Assembly (NCBI GenBank): GCA_029959085.1
Contig: JARWIR010000002.1
Span: 42,962,233-43,026,232 of the forward strand
Length of the DNA stretch: 64,000 bases
Direction: 5' to 3'
Source of the DNA: Nemophila menziesii
Lineage: Eukaryota; Streptophyta; Magnoliopsida; Boraginales; Hydrophyllaceae
Under the pieces are notes generated by a model. That model ran no database searches and had not been told where the DNA came from. It was given only the letters and a program-made list of their open reading frames with translations. Made by a program: the position numbers and the translations under genes. Of the stretch, positions 51,300-61,092 are shown piece after piece. Position 1 is the stretch's first letter. Each line of letters starts with the position of its first letter.

Positions 51300-52060
51300 T
51301 GAATCTGACCTTCTTTCAAAGTTAAGTGCCCTGTAGCAACAAGTTTGAGGACCAAACCAATAATGGATGTATAGCTCAAGACCATTGTGGAATTTTATCT
51401 ATTAATAATTTCAAAGGAAAATTCTTCCATCCAATATGAGATGGTTTAATACCAATCATATTATGACACATACCCTATGTTTGTAACTTGTAAAAGTATC
51501 TACCGTATTAATCTAAGGATATGTGTTTTGTTATTATAATTAACTGATGTTATATAAATATTGGATCATCCAATAAAGGAGAGAAGTCTTACCCAATTGC
51601 AAAATACATCTTTCCATGTGAACTTAACGGTAAAAAATGGATGGATTTTTCAGAAGATTAAGAACTATTTGGGTAGATTTTGAATTTTGAGAACCAAATG
51701 GTTATAGGTATATACATGGACTATATAGGGAATTTTCCCTTACTAGGATTTTTAAAGTAAGAACCCTAATTAAACAAAAATCCTAAAACACCCCTGATCA
51801 CGGAGTCATGAGATAACATAGTTAGACTATAAAATCAATCATCCATACATTTATGTATAGTTAACCGATAAAAGACATGAACATCATCAAATGAGGGGAT
51901 AAAATACGATTAATATAATTTTGTGATATAAAATAATAAGTATTCTTCAACAAAAAAACAAATATACATTACAATCAATGATTGGAGGTAGGCCCTTGCT
52001 TTCAACTATAAGATGGTTCTTCCTGATTTCATAAACAACAATAATTAACTTTTGCAACAA
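51300..52060 (-). pseudogene. Older NudC-derived fragment in U5
   Basis: The minus strand at about 52,035-51,965 reads VVYEIRKNHLIVESKGLPPI, matching the end of exon B (VVCEI-KKNRLKV-KG-PPIID) without the stops found in the array copies. Downstream on the minus strand, intron-like sequence resembles the C-D intron region of U1 (about 10,340-10,800) and also unit positions 13,480-13,640. The order relative to the gag-like remnant differs from the main NudC copy, so this descends from a second, older NudC-containing block. A 165-bp repeat has been inserted at about 51,420-51,587. Confidence 0.6.
51420..51587 (-). mobile_element. Short repeat element (about 165 bp), copy inserted in U5
   Basis: Reverse complement of the sequence at 58,500-58,665. 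Ends are ggaaaattcttccatccaat and attggatcatccaa. Other units have no insertion at this point of the NudC-derived intron, so this is an insertion into the U5 lineage. Confidence 0.55.
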
Positions 52061-53440
52061 ATGATTTACCCCAAAGAATTCACAAATAATATTAATATAA
52101 TTCTAGACGGTTTAGTCTTTGGTTTGCATTCCATATTTGATTTTCATTCATACTAGACACATTTGATAAAAAAATGTACATAACTCATTTGTATATAACT
52201 CATTTGTATATAACCTCTTTTTCTTAAAATCTGTAGCATCCATAACACCACTACGAACCTTTAAAAATACACACTCTAAATATGAACCTGCCCTCCCTAC
52301 CAAAAAATAAACCCACCACCACCCCATAACTGTCAGATCTATTTTTCTAGAGAGGAGTAGAAGGTCAAAGAAACTTCATAATGGCTCGTGGCGTTAATTG
52401 CAATGGTGGTGGTATTAATAGTTAATGGGATTATTGGATATTAAGATCTGGTGGTGCTTTTGGATGCTTGACACTCATGAATGGAAAAGTTTGGTGGTGT
52501 TTATTCTTGCTCGGATTTGCTCTTGTTGGTGGTGGCGTTAATGGTGCGTGATAAGATGTTTGTGGTGAAGGACTACTCTCATATTTTGTTTCTTTTTTCC
52601 ATTGGCTTTTGAGCGAGTTTCGGGTGGACTGGTTACTGGAAATGTAGATGGACAACACGGTCTTCTCCAGAGAAGTTTATGTTCCTTTAACTTAGGATCT
52701 ATAATAACTTAGGATCTCTTTACCTTAGTATCCAACTCTTTTGTCTTGTAATGTAACATGAGTATACAGGGATCGATTGGGTATTTAGGTAATTTATTCG
52801 AAACGACTGTTAGGTTTACTTTATGTCTTTGATGGTTTTCTACTCCGGATTGGAATTCCATGTAACTAGTCTTTCTTTGGGTATGTTTTAGTTTTTTATC
52901 ACTTTGTCTCTAGTTTCGTATTCTGGTGGTACCTTTATTTCTCGTCAGTTTTATTATTCGACTTTCAGATCAAGTGTTCCTATGGGATTATGGTTCTTAC
53001 TTGGTTCGTCTTGTGGGTCATCTTTGTTCAAGTTTTTAGGTTTTCGTGAATCTTATGATCTTGGTTACTTTGTCAATTCATTTGTTTCTTAGGTTTATTT
53101 CTATAAGTGTTTGTTGGTCACTTTTTGGACGCTTGGCTTAGGTGTTGTTAGGTCAAGAAAAATCTAGATTTATGAGGTTTTAAAGATCTCCAATTATTTT
53201 GGTTTTGTACAGTGACTCTTTTAATACATGTTGCGTACTTGGTGTGGCCTTAAATTTAGAGACTTAATGTTTTCATGATGCGGATATGAATATAATGCGT
53301 GTTTGTCATTCACCCACTATTCCTAGATACCTATATTTCAATAAGTTTGTGGATGATTGGTCTTGTTGAGAGATAGTTGATGGCGCGATTTGATATTAAG
53401 TCACCTTTGTTTCACCCATTCCATCATTAAGTTGGTGCAT
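52061..53440. other. Unassigned, GC-richer stretch beyond the array
   Basis: The array ends and the base composition becomes less AT-rich. The minus strand is open from about 52,673 to 52,431, giving a Ser/Pro/Lys-rich peptide that ends APPDLNIQ just before a stop; the DLN motif resembles EAR-type repressor motifs, but there is no ATG start. The plus strand is open at 52,904-53,092 (hydrophobic, TTG start). Neither has a recognisable family. Gene debris is possible. Confidence 0.25.
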
Positions 53441-53663
53441 GTAAAAACTAGTTTATTCATATAAGTAGAGATAATTTATAAAAACTTATAAAAATTACGG
53501 AAATAATTTGCTTTAGCTGAATGTGGATTGATGATAAAGCGAGTGAATAATAACAAAACGTGATCAGGTTTAATGTTTATAAAAAATAATATCTATAATA
53601 TTTTTGTTATTTCTTATAATATCTTTATTTAAAGAATAATTGAAAATTTTATAAATGTTGTAA

Positions 53664-53881
53664 AACAAGAAGAAAAAGTATATTCTTCTTATGCAACCAA
53701 AAGTGTGTTAGGAACAATGATCAACTAGCCTTTATATAGGGAATACAAGACCATTGGACTAGCCTACTAACTACACCATTGTATAGTATTAAATATGAGA
53801 GTTATAAAGAATAAACTAGAGAAGTTACAGGGCCTCTACACTACTCTAGAATAATATACACTAATATAATATTTTATAACA
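53664..53881 (-). repeat. 3' LTR of the copia-like element
   Basis: The minus strand starts TGTTATAAAATATTATATTA, directly after the purine tract at 53,882-53,892. It matches 55,944-56,192 with scattered differences. The far (left) end is not clear. Confidence 0.6.
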
Positions 53882-53914
53882 CTCCTCCTTGGGTATTATT
53901 TCAAATACGCATAT

Positions 53915-54372
53915 GATGTTTCCTTGTTAAAACCTAGCTAGTAAGACCCAATGGGAAAAAACTAGGCAAGGGAAAAAGAGTGCAACGTGAATGCATCTCT
54001 CTCTAAATGTGTGGGCAAATTATTTTGATCATTAGTATTATCGACTTGTCTCATGAAGAAGAAGTATCTTTGCATAACATTATAAAGTAGAACCAATAAA
54101 TTTTATTGAAACGATGTTCATCTTCTACTTTGCATCTTGGGATTGCCTTGTGAACCTTAATTTGACCAAGTCGAGTTGAATATCCACCAAATTTTTATTA
54201 ATAATTCTCGTAAAAATCTTACTACGAAAACCCTGTGGAATAAAAACCTAGTGAAGAAAAAAGAGTACATAATTCTTCTCAATACGCTTTTAATTTTCCT
54301 CATTAAAAACCTTATTAGGAAAACCCTGTGGGGAAAAACCATGACGAAGGGAAAAAGAGTGCAACATGTATT
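53915..54372 (-). repeat. Three copies of a 3'UTR-type repeat in the copia-like element
   Basis: Copies near 53,918, 54,205 and 54,300 carry the plus-strand phrase ttaaaaacctta-taggaaaaccctgtgg-aaaaacc followed by gggaaaaagagtgcaac. A single or double copy is usual for the family as I remember it. A spurious plus-strand frame at 54,176-54,499 runs through it. Confidence 0.6.
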
Positions 54373-54928
54373 CGTCTCCCCTTCATGTAAATGTATATGT
54401 GACGACCATCAGTTTGAGTATTATCTCTATATTCAATATCTTAAATATTTTATAAGAGTAACTATAATTCCAATTAACATATCAATCATTGTAGATTGAA
54501 AATAAATTCTTATATTTGATCGTGATATCATCTTTGTGCATAATGGTGAAACATTTATATATTATGTAGCAGAATTAACAGCATATAGATGGATTCTTTA
54601 GGTCTTTGACCAATAAAGGTATTCATGATTTTTAGTTGGATTTTTTTAATATGACCGTATATATGTATAAAAGTGTATGTCGATAAGTCATAATAGGCAA
54701 ATTCACAACCAATTGTCTAGCCATATTCATTTTTAGGAAAATATATATTCTACTACATCATATATTTCTTCCCTTGAATTTGATTATTGACTTTTATTAA
54801 TACAAACCAAAAAGATATAGCCTAGTAATATTTATTTTAAGATTTAAAATATATTGAATATATCAAAATGACATTCACCATACAATAATTATGTCAAATA
54901 ATTTATAAAAATAATATTTTATAATTAT

Positions 54929-55012
54929 AACATGATGACTAGTTGGTCTAAGGCATCATATTCAAGACACCTTATTTGCATGAGGGTGGTTGTTCAAACC
55001 CCACTTCTAACA
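54929..55012 (+). tRNA. Degenerate tRNA-Leu(CAA)-like sequence
   Basis: 84 bases resembling plant tRNA-Leu(CAA): box A-like gactagttggtctaaggc, CAA at the anticodon position (54,963-54,965, in attcaagac), box B-like gttcaaacccc and the end cacttctaac. Length fits a tRNA with a long variable arm. Acceptor and anticodon stems no longer pair well, so it is a pseudogene or the head of a tRNA-derived SINE. An 8-bp perfect hairpin (acgtgttc/gaacacgt) lies 67 bp downstream at 55,079-55,101. Confidence 0.5.
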
Positions 55013-55943
55013 TTTAATTATATTGTTAGTAAAATGTCAATCTCTATCCTATAAAAATTTATTTGAGTTTTCATAATAACGTGTTCTTTTTAGGAACACG
55101 TAATTATTTCTCCAACCCCTATGATTTTCACTATCATTTGTGACATTCATATGGCTTGCAAGGTCATGTCACACAAACATTTTAACATTCAATATTTCAT
55201 ATATACGATAATTAAGTATATTTTTTTTCATGACGTCAAAATGTATTTGAGAATTTAAGAGAATTCATCTCAATATTTATTTGTATGATTAAATAAATTA
55301 TTATTTTCCATAAAATATTGAGACTTTAAGTCTATAAATAACAAGATTAAGATAAATGAATTTCATAATCTTTCACATATGCTTTCGCAATTTCAATCCA
55401 CAATTTTTTTTATTGTGGTGTATTAGGATTACATGTCCAATTTTTCATATAAGCCTTATTTTCTCACTTGATTTCAAATTCAAGATATATGAAAATAATA
55501 TTGCTCAATATATGAAAGAAATTTATTTTGTTAGATTCGTTTTCATGAATCATACTTTTTTAACAAGTAGGCTTGATAATTCTTTTTATTATAAACAACT
55601 TGAAATTTATAATTTTTTATAAACACGACGGGTTTCATATTCCTTTAAAGCAAACATTTAGTTTCTTATTTTCGTCATTGTTTTAAACAGTTATAATTTC
55701 TTTCTTTCAAGCAAACTTATACAATTTGAAGTTGAATCTTCAATTTCAAAATTATATATTTGAAGAGGTGTATGAATTTTGATGAATATTTACTCTCTTT
55801 TGGAATAGATTTTTATAAAAAATGATAAAGTAATCAATTATATTATAATATAATATAAAACAATATAAGATTCATAAAAAAATAGATCTTAACTCAAGAA
55901 TTACTTACCTCTACATAACAATAAAATTAAAATTACAAAGAAA

Positions 55944-56192
55944 AAGTATAAGAATAATGGAAGAGTTTTATTCGTCTTATGCAACCAAAAGTGTGTTAGG
56001 AACAATGATCGACTAGCCTTTATATAGGGAATACAATACGTTTCCACTAGCCTACTAACTGCACCATTATATAGGATTAGATATGAGAGTTAGAAAGAAT
56101 AAACTAGAGAAGTTACAAAGCCTCTCCACCACTCTAGAATAATACACACTAATATAAAATTCAATAAAAATAATTTATTTTTACATATAACA
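55944..56192 (-). repeat. 5' LTR of the copia-like element
   Basis: The minus strand starts TGTTATATG. Shared runs with the 3' LTR include gagagttagaaagaataaac and ctctagaataata. The first 30 bp differ, so divergence is appreciable and the element is not recent. Confidence 0.6.
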
Positions 56193-56690
56193 CCTTATTC
56201 TAAATTAGAATAAAAGATGAAATTATCCCAATTAATAAAATGATAAAATTTTAAGATGGCTATTAGAATAATTACTAAATACACCTATTTAACTCTATTC
56301 TTTCGATAAAATCAAACAATATATTTTTTCTTATTAAATTCTTCTTCCATCCAATAAATAATGTTTACTCAACTTTTCACACATATTAAGAAATACAATT
56401 ATTACATTCATCATTACTAAAATACTTTATTTTAAATAATATTTGAAAATATAGATTCTAAAAGAATAATGGACACTAATTTTAGTAAATGGACATTAGT
56501 TGTAAATATCCTTGTTCTTATTCTTGTATTGTTGCATCTTATGGCAGCTCATAGTCCTTTGCATCCTTTGTCTTTGGTCAAACTACAATAAAATTTTGTA
56601 TTTCATTAAAATAAAAAAATTAAAAGGAAAAAAAATCTACACGAGAAAATGAAGTGACTTTTTTCTTGCATTTGAAAGAAAATGGATAAA
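56193..56690. other. AT-rich stretch with no supported feature
   Basis: I see no reading frame, repeat or site here that I can support. Confidence 0.5.
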
Positions 56691-56692
56691 TA

Positions 56693-56922
56693 ACATATTT
56701 GGTCATTTATCTCATTGACGATTTAGTCATTAATTTAATATTTTGTAAAAAAATTAGTCCTTGTTGTATTTCCCTTATGTGATAAAAGACTGAAATATCC
56801 TCAAAAGTGTAACATAATTAAAAGCGACTAATGTTATCACAAAATCAAAAGATAAGGGACTTAATTTCAAGATAAAAGGACCAAATAGTCAAAACATGCA
56901 AAGACAAGAGGCCAAATGAGTT
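56693..56922. mobile_element. Stand-alone GGTCC-family MITE-like element
   Basis: Same family as the elements in the NudC introns of the array. The left end catatttggtcatttatctca and the right end (ggaccaaatagtcaaaacat through gaggccaaatgag) form imperfect inverted repeats. It is shorter inside (about 230 bp instead of about 390). Confidence 0.55.
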
Positions 56923-56959
56923 ATGACCATCATCTTTTCAACCGTGGATGGAGTTCCAC

Positions 56960-57250
56960 CAATCCATTTAAACGAGCTGAGCTCACCTCGTGAGAATATT
57001 ATAAAGCTCGAGTTCGGAAGCTCATTTAAAAGTGTTTCGAGCTCGAGCTCGAGATCAAAAGATTTATTTCGAGCTGAAAAACTTTTTTTATCTCGGGCTT
57101 GGCTTAATTATAAGATAGATATTTTAATTAGTTTTAAAATTTTGAATTGTCAAATACTAGGAAAAAATATTCAATAGATATTTATAAATTGATTTTATTT
57201 TTCACAAAATTTTTCGGCTCGTTGTTGGGCTCGAACTGCTCGCCAGCCTC
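56960..57250. repeat. GAGCTCGAG-rich dispersed repeat
   Basis: Contains repeated gagctcgag phrases, with two overlapping copies at about 57,036-57,051, and cggctcgttgttgggctcga at the right end. This resembles a very common plant dispersed repeat rich in gagctcgagctcg. It has no coding potential. Confidence 0.5.
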
Positions 57251-57344
57251 TTGGTTCATTTACTAATATTTTAATCTTGGTTATGTTTTTACCATGGTTA
57301 ATCCTTTCTATTATGTATTTTATGTTCTTATATGTTTTAAAACA

Positions 57345-57420
57345 TGTATATAAGGTCAGACTAGGGTTTTCGAAGATTAAATCTATTTTTCAGGTATGCA
57401 TTTTTTCTAAACCCTAAATT
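57345..57420 (+). promoter_or_regulatory. Possible promoter and 5'UTR fragment with telo-box motifs
   Basis: A TATA-like tatataagg (57,346) is followed by ctagggtttt (telo-box, reverse), then a short leader ending cag/gtatgc, a good plant splice donor, then aaaccctaaat (telo-box, forward). This layout is seen in plant ribosomal-protein and translation-factor genes with a leader intron. No matching coding exon follows in the next 1.4 kb, so it would be an orphan fragment. Confidence 0.25.
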
Positions 57421-57429
57421 TTTCAACTT

Positions 57430-58490
57430 CGATTGTTATATCAATTGGTTGCATGTGTAGATCTATTAGATCGGGATTCTTTTCTAAGTGATTTAGTGAT
57501 TGTAATAATTTATGTGTAAAAGTTAAACAATTGTATTGTAATTATACAGAGTAATTTTGAAATGGTCAATATGATATTATTAGTTGATATATTTTTTTTC
57601 CTTTTGTATACTTTTGATACTTGACATAAAAATCCATTTAAACATTTTTCATAATATAAGGACATGTCATGCCATTTTCGCATAATATAGGGACATATTG
57701 AATACCGTGCCAAGCATTTTACGATAAGTATGCTGGAAGGATTATTAGTGCAGGATTATTAGTGCAATTAACTCTTGTGTTGAGTGTGGCTTATAGCCTG
57801 TCCAAATTAACAGATGATTTATAAAAAAATTGAGATTTATAATTAATTTTCTATATGATTTAAGTTTAATAGAATAGTTTTAATGTATATTATTGAGTTT
57901 TTAAAACGATATAATGGTATTTTTGTCTTATAAATTGTAATGATTTATATATTAGTAATTTTTTAATTGATTAAGATTTTTAAATGTCTAAAAAAATGTT
58001 TTCTCAATTGTTGATTGAGTTAAAAACGAGTATTAAGAAATGTTGTGTGTGATTTGTGTGTTTGTGTATTCTAAGGTTGAAAAAAAAGTAGAATTGTTAA
58101 TCATTTAACAATTGTGTGTGATTAGTGCGTATTTGTGTATTCTAAGGTTAAAAAAAGTAAATTTTTAGATGTTTGCACTCGACTTGTGATTTATCTTGTG
58201 ATTGCAGATTCCATCTAATAACCAATCATTAAATGTAAAACACTTGCAAATTATAAGATGATAAAAACTAAACAATCAATCATTGATTGTAAAACATGTA
58301 ACAGTGACTTGTGTTTTTCTTGTGATACAGACTCTATCTAATAAATTCAAACTATCTAGGCCCAAGTACTATATTTCGCATCTTTCATTCTTCCCATGAT
58401 TATTTAAGTTGATAATAATTGTTATTGTATGAGGAAATAATTGTTCAATTGGCAACATATTATGAATGAAGTCTTGTTTCTTAAATACTT
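57430..58490. other. AT-rich stretch with small local duplications
   Basis: No gene seen. Two local duplications: gtgtgtgattNgtg...gtgtattctaaggtt at about 58,043 and 58,110, and gacttgtg-ttttcttgtgat with a following tctatctaata at about 58,178 and 58,308. Near 57,648-57,695 are two inverted sub-repeats (cataatatagggac) of the minirepeat family from the array. Confidence 0.5.
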
Positions 58491-58499
58491 GTAGGTTTT

Positions 58500-58665
58500 A
58501 AAAATTGTCCAATATGCATATACCAACCATTAATTATTTTAATAAAACACATGTCACTAGATTAATGTGTTAGTTATTTTTGCAAGTTTAAAACATGGAG
58601 TATGTGTATTAATATCATTGGTGTAGGATCATCCAATATTGGATGGAAGAATTTTCCTACCTGTT
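58500..58665 (+). mobile_element. Short repeat element (about 165 bp), second copy
   Basis: Matches the inverted sequence at 51,420-51,587 along its length (shared runs attggatggaagaattttcc, agattaat, aaaacacat). The right end has an extra catccaatattggatg palindrome. Probably a small nonautonomous DNA element. Confidence 0.55.
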
Positions 58666-58899
58666 TTATAGTCGGGGAAACACTAAAAATGGAGAACTTG
58701 TAAAATATTTTTTATAGAAGTTTATTTCTAACAAAAAAACATAAACCACTTGATAATGTACATTGTACATACTACATACAATGTAAGTCTACTTCTTTTT
58801 AATTTCTTCAATCTTTAAGTTCAAATAATTTACACTAATTTTAACAATGATATATATAAAATAATTATTAATATGTATGGCAGATTGGACCTTAATTAA

Positions 58900-59358
58900 G
58901 AGGGGTTTGCTTACAATAATTATTTAGTACTTATTCGTGGAAGACTTCCCATCCCAGAAGGTGAAAGGTATGCGGGCCAAGTTTATAGCAGTGATTTAAT
59001 ATCTTCTGCAAAGGTATGGTCTCGATTCATAATTCCAACCTTCTTTGGCAACAATCACACTTCCGAAATGAAAAAGGAACATCTTATATTCATAAAGTGT
59101 ATCCTTGAAAAGAAACCCATTGATGTTGCCCGTGTAATCTATGACACTATTATGGAATTCGAGAAATCAACTATCCTTCACCAAAACCTCAAGTTCCCAT
59201 GCACTATAACTGGAATTTGCCTAGACACAAAAATACCACGTAAGAGCAAGGAACTTGAACCAACAGAAAAAGGGAAAGAGATGACAATGAGATCGATTGA
59301 GAATGTTCATGACAAAGCTACTAGAGAAATGAGGAAACCTAGACTCCTCCATGCATGA
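58900..59358 (+). pseudogene. 'Putative plant transposon protein' fragment
   Basis: A 152-codon open frame with no ATG until codon 57. Residues include LIRGRLPIPEGERYAGQVY, KVWSRFIIPTFFGNNHTSEM, HLIFIKCILEKKPIDVARVI and LKFPCTITGIC. The pattern W-x-x-F-I-x-P-T-x-H-x-S, then I-(L/M)-x-K-x-I-D-V-x-x-V-I, then L-x-F-P-x-x-I-T-x-I-C is that of the domain annotated in plants as 'putative plant transposon protein', encoded in retroelement-related loci. The N-terminal end is cut by a stop at 58,897. A short coiled-coil-like continuation is seen in another frame at about 59,387-59,515 (MVTLENVTKELDTLKNML), so one frameshift separates the two. It abuts the LTR at 59,556. Confidence 0.55.
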
Positions 59359-59555
59359 AGAAGGAAAGTAGTGGAGTTGATTGTGCTAGTTGGAGGAAAA
59401 ACAAGCCGCGATGATGGTCACTTTAGAAAACGTTACAAAAGAGTTGGATACGCTGAAAAATATGCTATTTGGGGTGAGCAATATGAAACACGTCATTTAT
59501 TCACTCCTCACAAAAGATAATGGTGGTCCTTTGTGTGTTCTAAAATAAATGCAAA

Positions 59556-61092
59556 AGTAATCGAACCACAACCGCAAGTGTACAATTGTCCCAAGTAGTA
59601 ATAAGTGATTCTAGGATCGTTCGCAGGGACGGTTTGGTTAACTACAATGCTTATCGAATAATGAATGGTTGCACTTATGAAAGCAAATAAAGATATAATG
59701 ATTGATGGTTTGTTTTTATTAATTCTAAGTAATAACAGACTAAATGGAAAATGCAATTAAATACTAAGACGCAAGTAAATGAAAGTAAAACGCAAGTATG
59801 AGAAGGCAGTACTTGAGAAACGCAAGGGATCCTCCTAATTCTATTTCAAAACATATGTTGTTTAAGGGTTAAATTGGTCAGTTAACATTGGTCGGGATTC
59901 TAAATTCCTTATACCCCCGTCAGGGTGGACTATAAGGCTATTCTAAAGTGTCACTATTCCCGTCAGGGTAAATATGATCCACTCTCGAATGATTAAGCAA
60001 TTTTTACCACATTGGTCCTAAAATTAACTAAGCTCGTCAGAGTCAATAGTTTCGATTTTATATTAAGTAATTAAGTCCATACCTAAATCCTCCGTCAGGA
60101 TGATCCACACGCCACATATATGGAATAGCCTAGATACTAACACTTGTTCTTAGTTGATCAATCCAAAAACAATAAATAATCTCAAATTACAGAAAAATGT
60201 AAAAGACCCAATTTAATTTAATTTAACAGAAACCCAAATTCGACATATGAAATTCAATGGAATAGGGATTCACCCACTATGCATTCTCAAGTACTATGAA
60301 TGAATTAGCTCATACTAATTAAAAAGAAAACTAAATTAAAAGAAATTGAATTCATATTGTTTTACAGAATTAAACATAAGAAAGACCTAATTTCTGGAAT
60401 TGGATTTGGCTGAGAATGGAGATATAGACCCACTCCAGCTCTACAGCTTTCTTCTTCTTCCTTCTGCTTCTTCTCTCTGATGTTTTATTTTGTAAAAAGT
60501 GAATTGTGTGAAAAATAGAAGTCCAAAGCTCCTTTTATAAGAGGAAAAATGGATTAGGGCTTGGACCTAAGATTAAATCACTAATTAAAAGTCCAAGCCC
60601 ATTTTCTAAGCCCAAAATCCCGTAACTGCTGCACCACCTCCACTAAAACAGCTCTAGCCGATTCGTTTTAACTCCGATTGACCTAAAATCACTTGCTAAA
60701 TTTCTGTAACTCGATACGGTTCATATTATCTTCAAAGGACAGCGGCTAAATCAACTCGTAAGTGCCTCGAAATCAGCAATCTTTGGCCTGTTTTCCAGAT
60801 CTGTAGCTCCAAAATATAATTCTTTCGGGATTTATCTTCAAGCTTTGACTCTATATCATGATCTATGACTCTCTTCTTGGATTCCTTTCCTAGCTAATAT
60901 TCAAAACCTACAAACTTTTCACTAAAATACACAAGATTACGCGAAAAAGTTTAATAAATCAAAAATACTAGAAATAAAATAGGAATTCCGGATTGTTGTA
61001 TTTTTAACTCAAAAGTCTATCAAAATATTCACTTAAACATCAAAAATGATGTCTCCCAAGGGTCGAAAATAAGAACAATTAAGGAGACATCA
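59556..61092 (-). mobile_element. LTR copy, minus orientation
   Basis: On the minus strand it begins TGATGTCTCC at 61,092, just after the purine-rich ttaagttgggggtc (a likely polypurine tract at 61,094-61,110). It has a TATA box (tataaaagg, 60,539-60,531) followed by ggacttctatttttcacac and ends near tacacttgcgg (about 59,570). About 760 bp of it (60,330-61,092) matches the plus-strand copy at 63,241. Four cgtcag(g/a) motifs lie at 59,929-60,100. The TG start, TATA box and tract make this a 3' LTR of a minus-strand element. No primer-binding site is visible past its end. Confidence 0.65.
61048..61091. repeat. Terminal hairpin of the LTR
   Basis: gatgtctcc and ggagacatc form a perfect 9-bp inverted repeat around a 26-base loop at the outer end of the LTR. 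The other LTR copy has a similar, slightly mismatched hairpin at 63,242-63,284. Confidence 0.6.

Larger units (their letters stand above)
49142..52060. repeat. Array remnant U5, old and rearranged
   Basis: Starts with the diverged unit start (gacgggaaagggtggaggct), continues with sequence like the left part of U0, then jumps near 50,500 from the first (TA)n site to the second, skipping the whole NudC region. It then follows the gag-like remnant and an older NudC-derived block up to about 52,060. An internal gap relative to U0 (about 376-1,040) lies near 49,920. Divergence is higher than anywhere else in the array, so this is probably the oldest edge. Confidence 0.78.
53664..56192 (-). mobile_element. 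Deleted copia-like LTR element
   Basis: Two direct repeats of about 220-250 bp, at 53,664-53,881 and about 55,944-56,192, share runs such as gcaaccaaaagtgtgttagg and tagcctttatatagggaata. On the minus strand both begin TGTTAT. The 53,881 copy is preceded (minus strand) by the purine tract ccaaggaggag, as expected for a polypurine tract and 3' LTR, and upstream of that lie the ctctttttcccttcg...ggttttt...aaggttttaa phrases typical of the 3' end of plant copia elements. No gag, protease, integrase or RT frame is present in the 2 kb between the LTRs. Confidence 0.65.

Noticed and set aside
54176..54499. 107-codon plus-strand frame
   Set aside because: Runs through the repeated 3' untranslated phrases of the copia-like element on the opposite strand.
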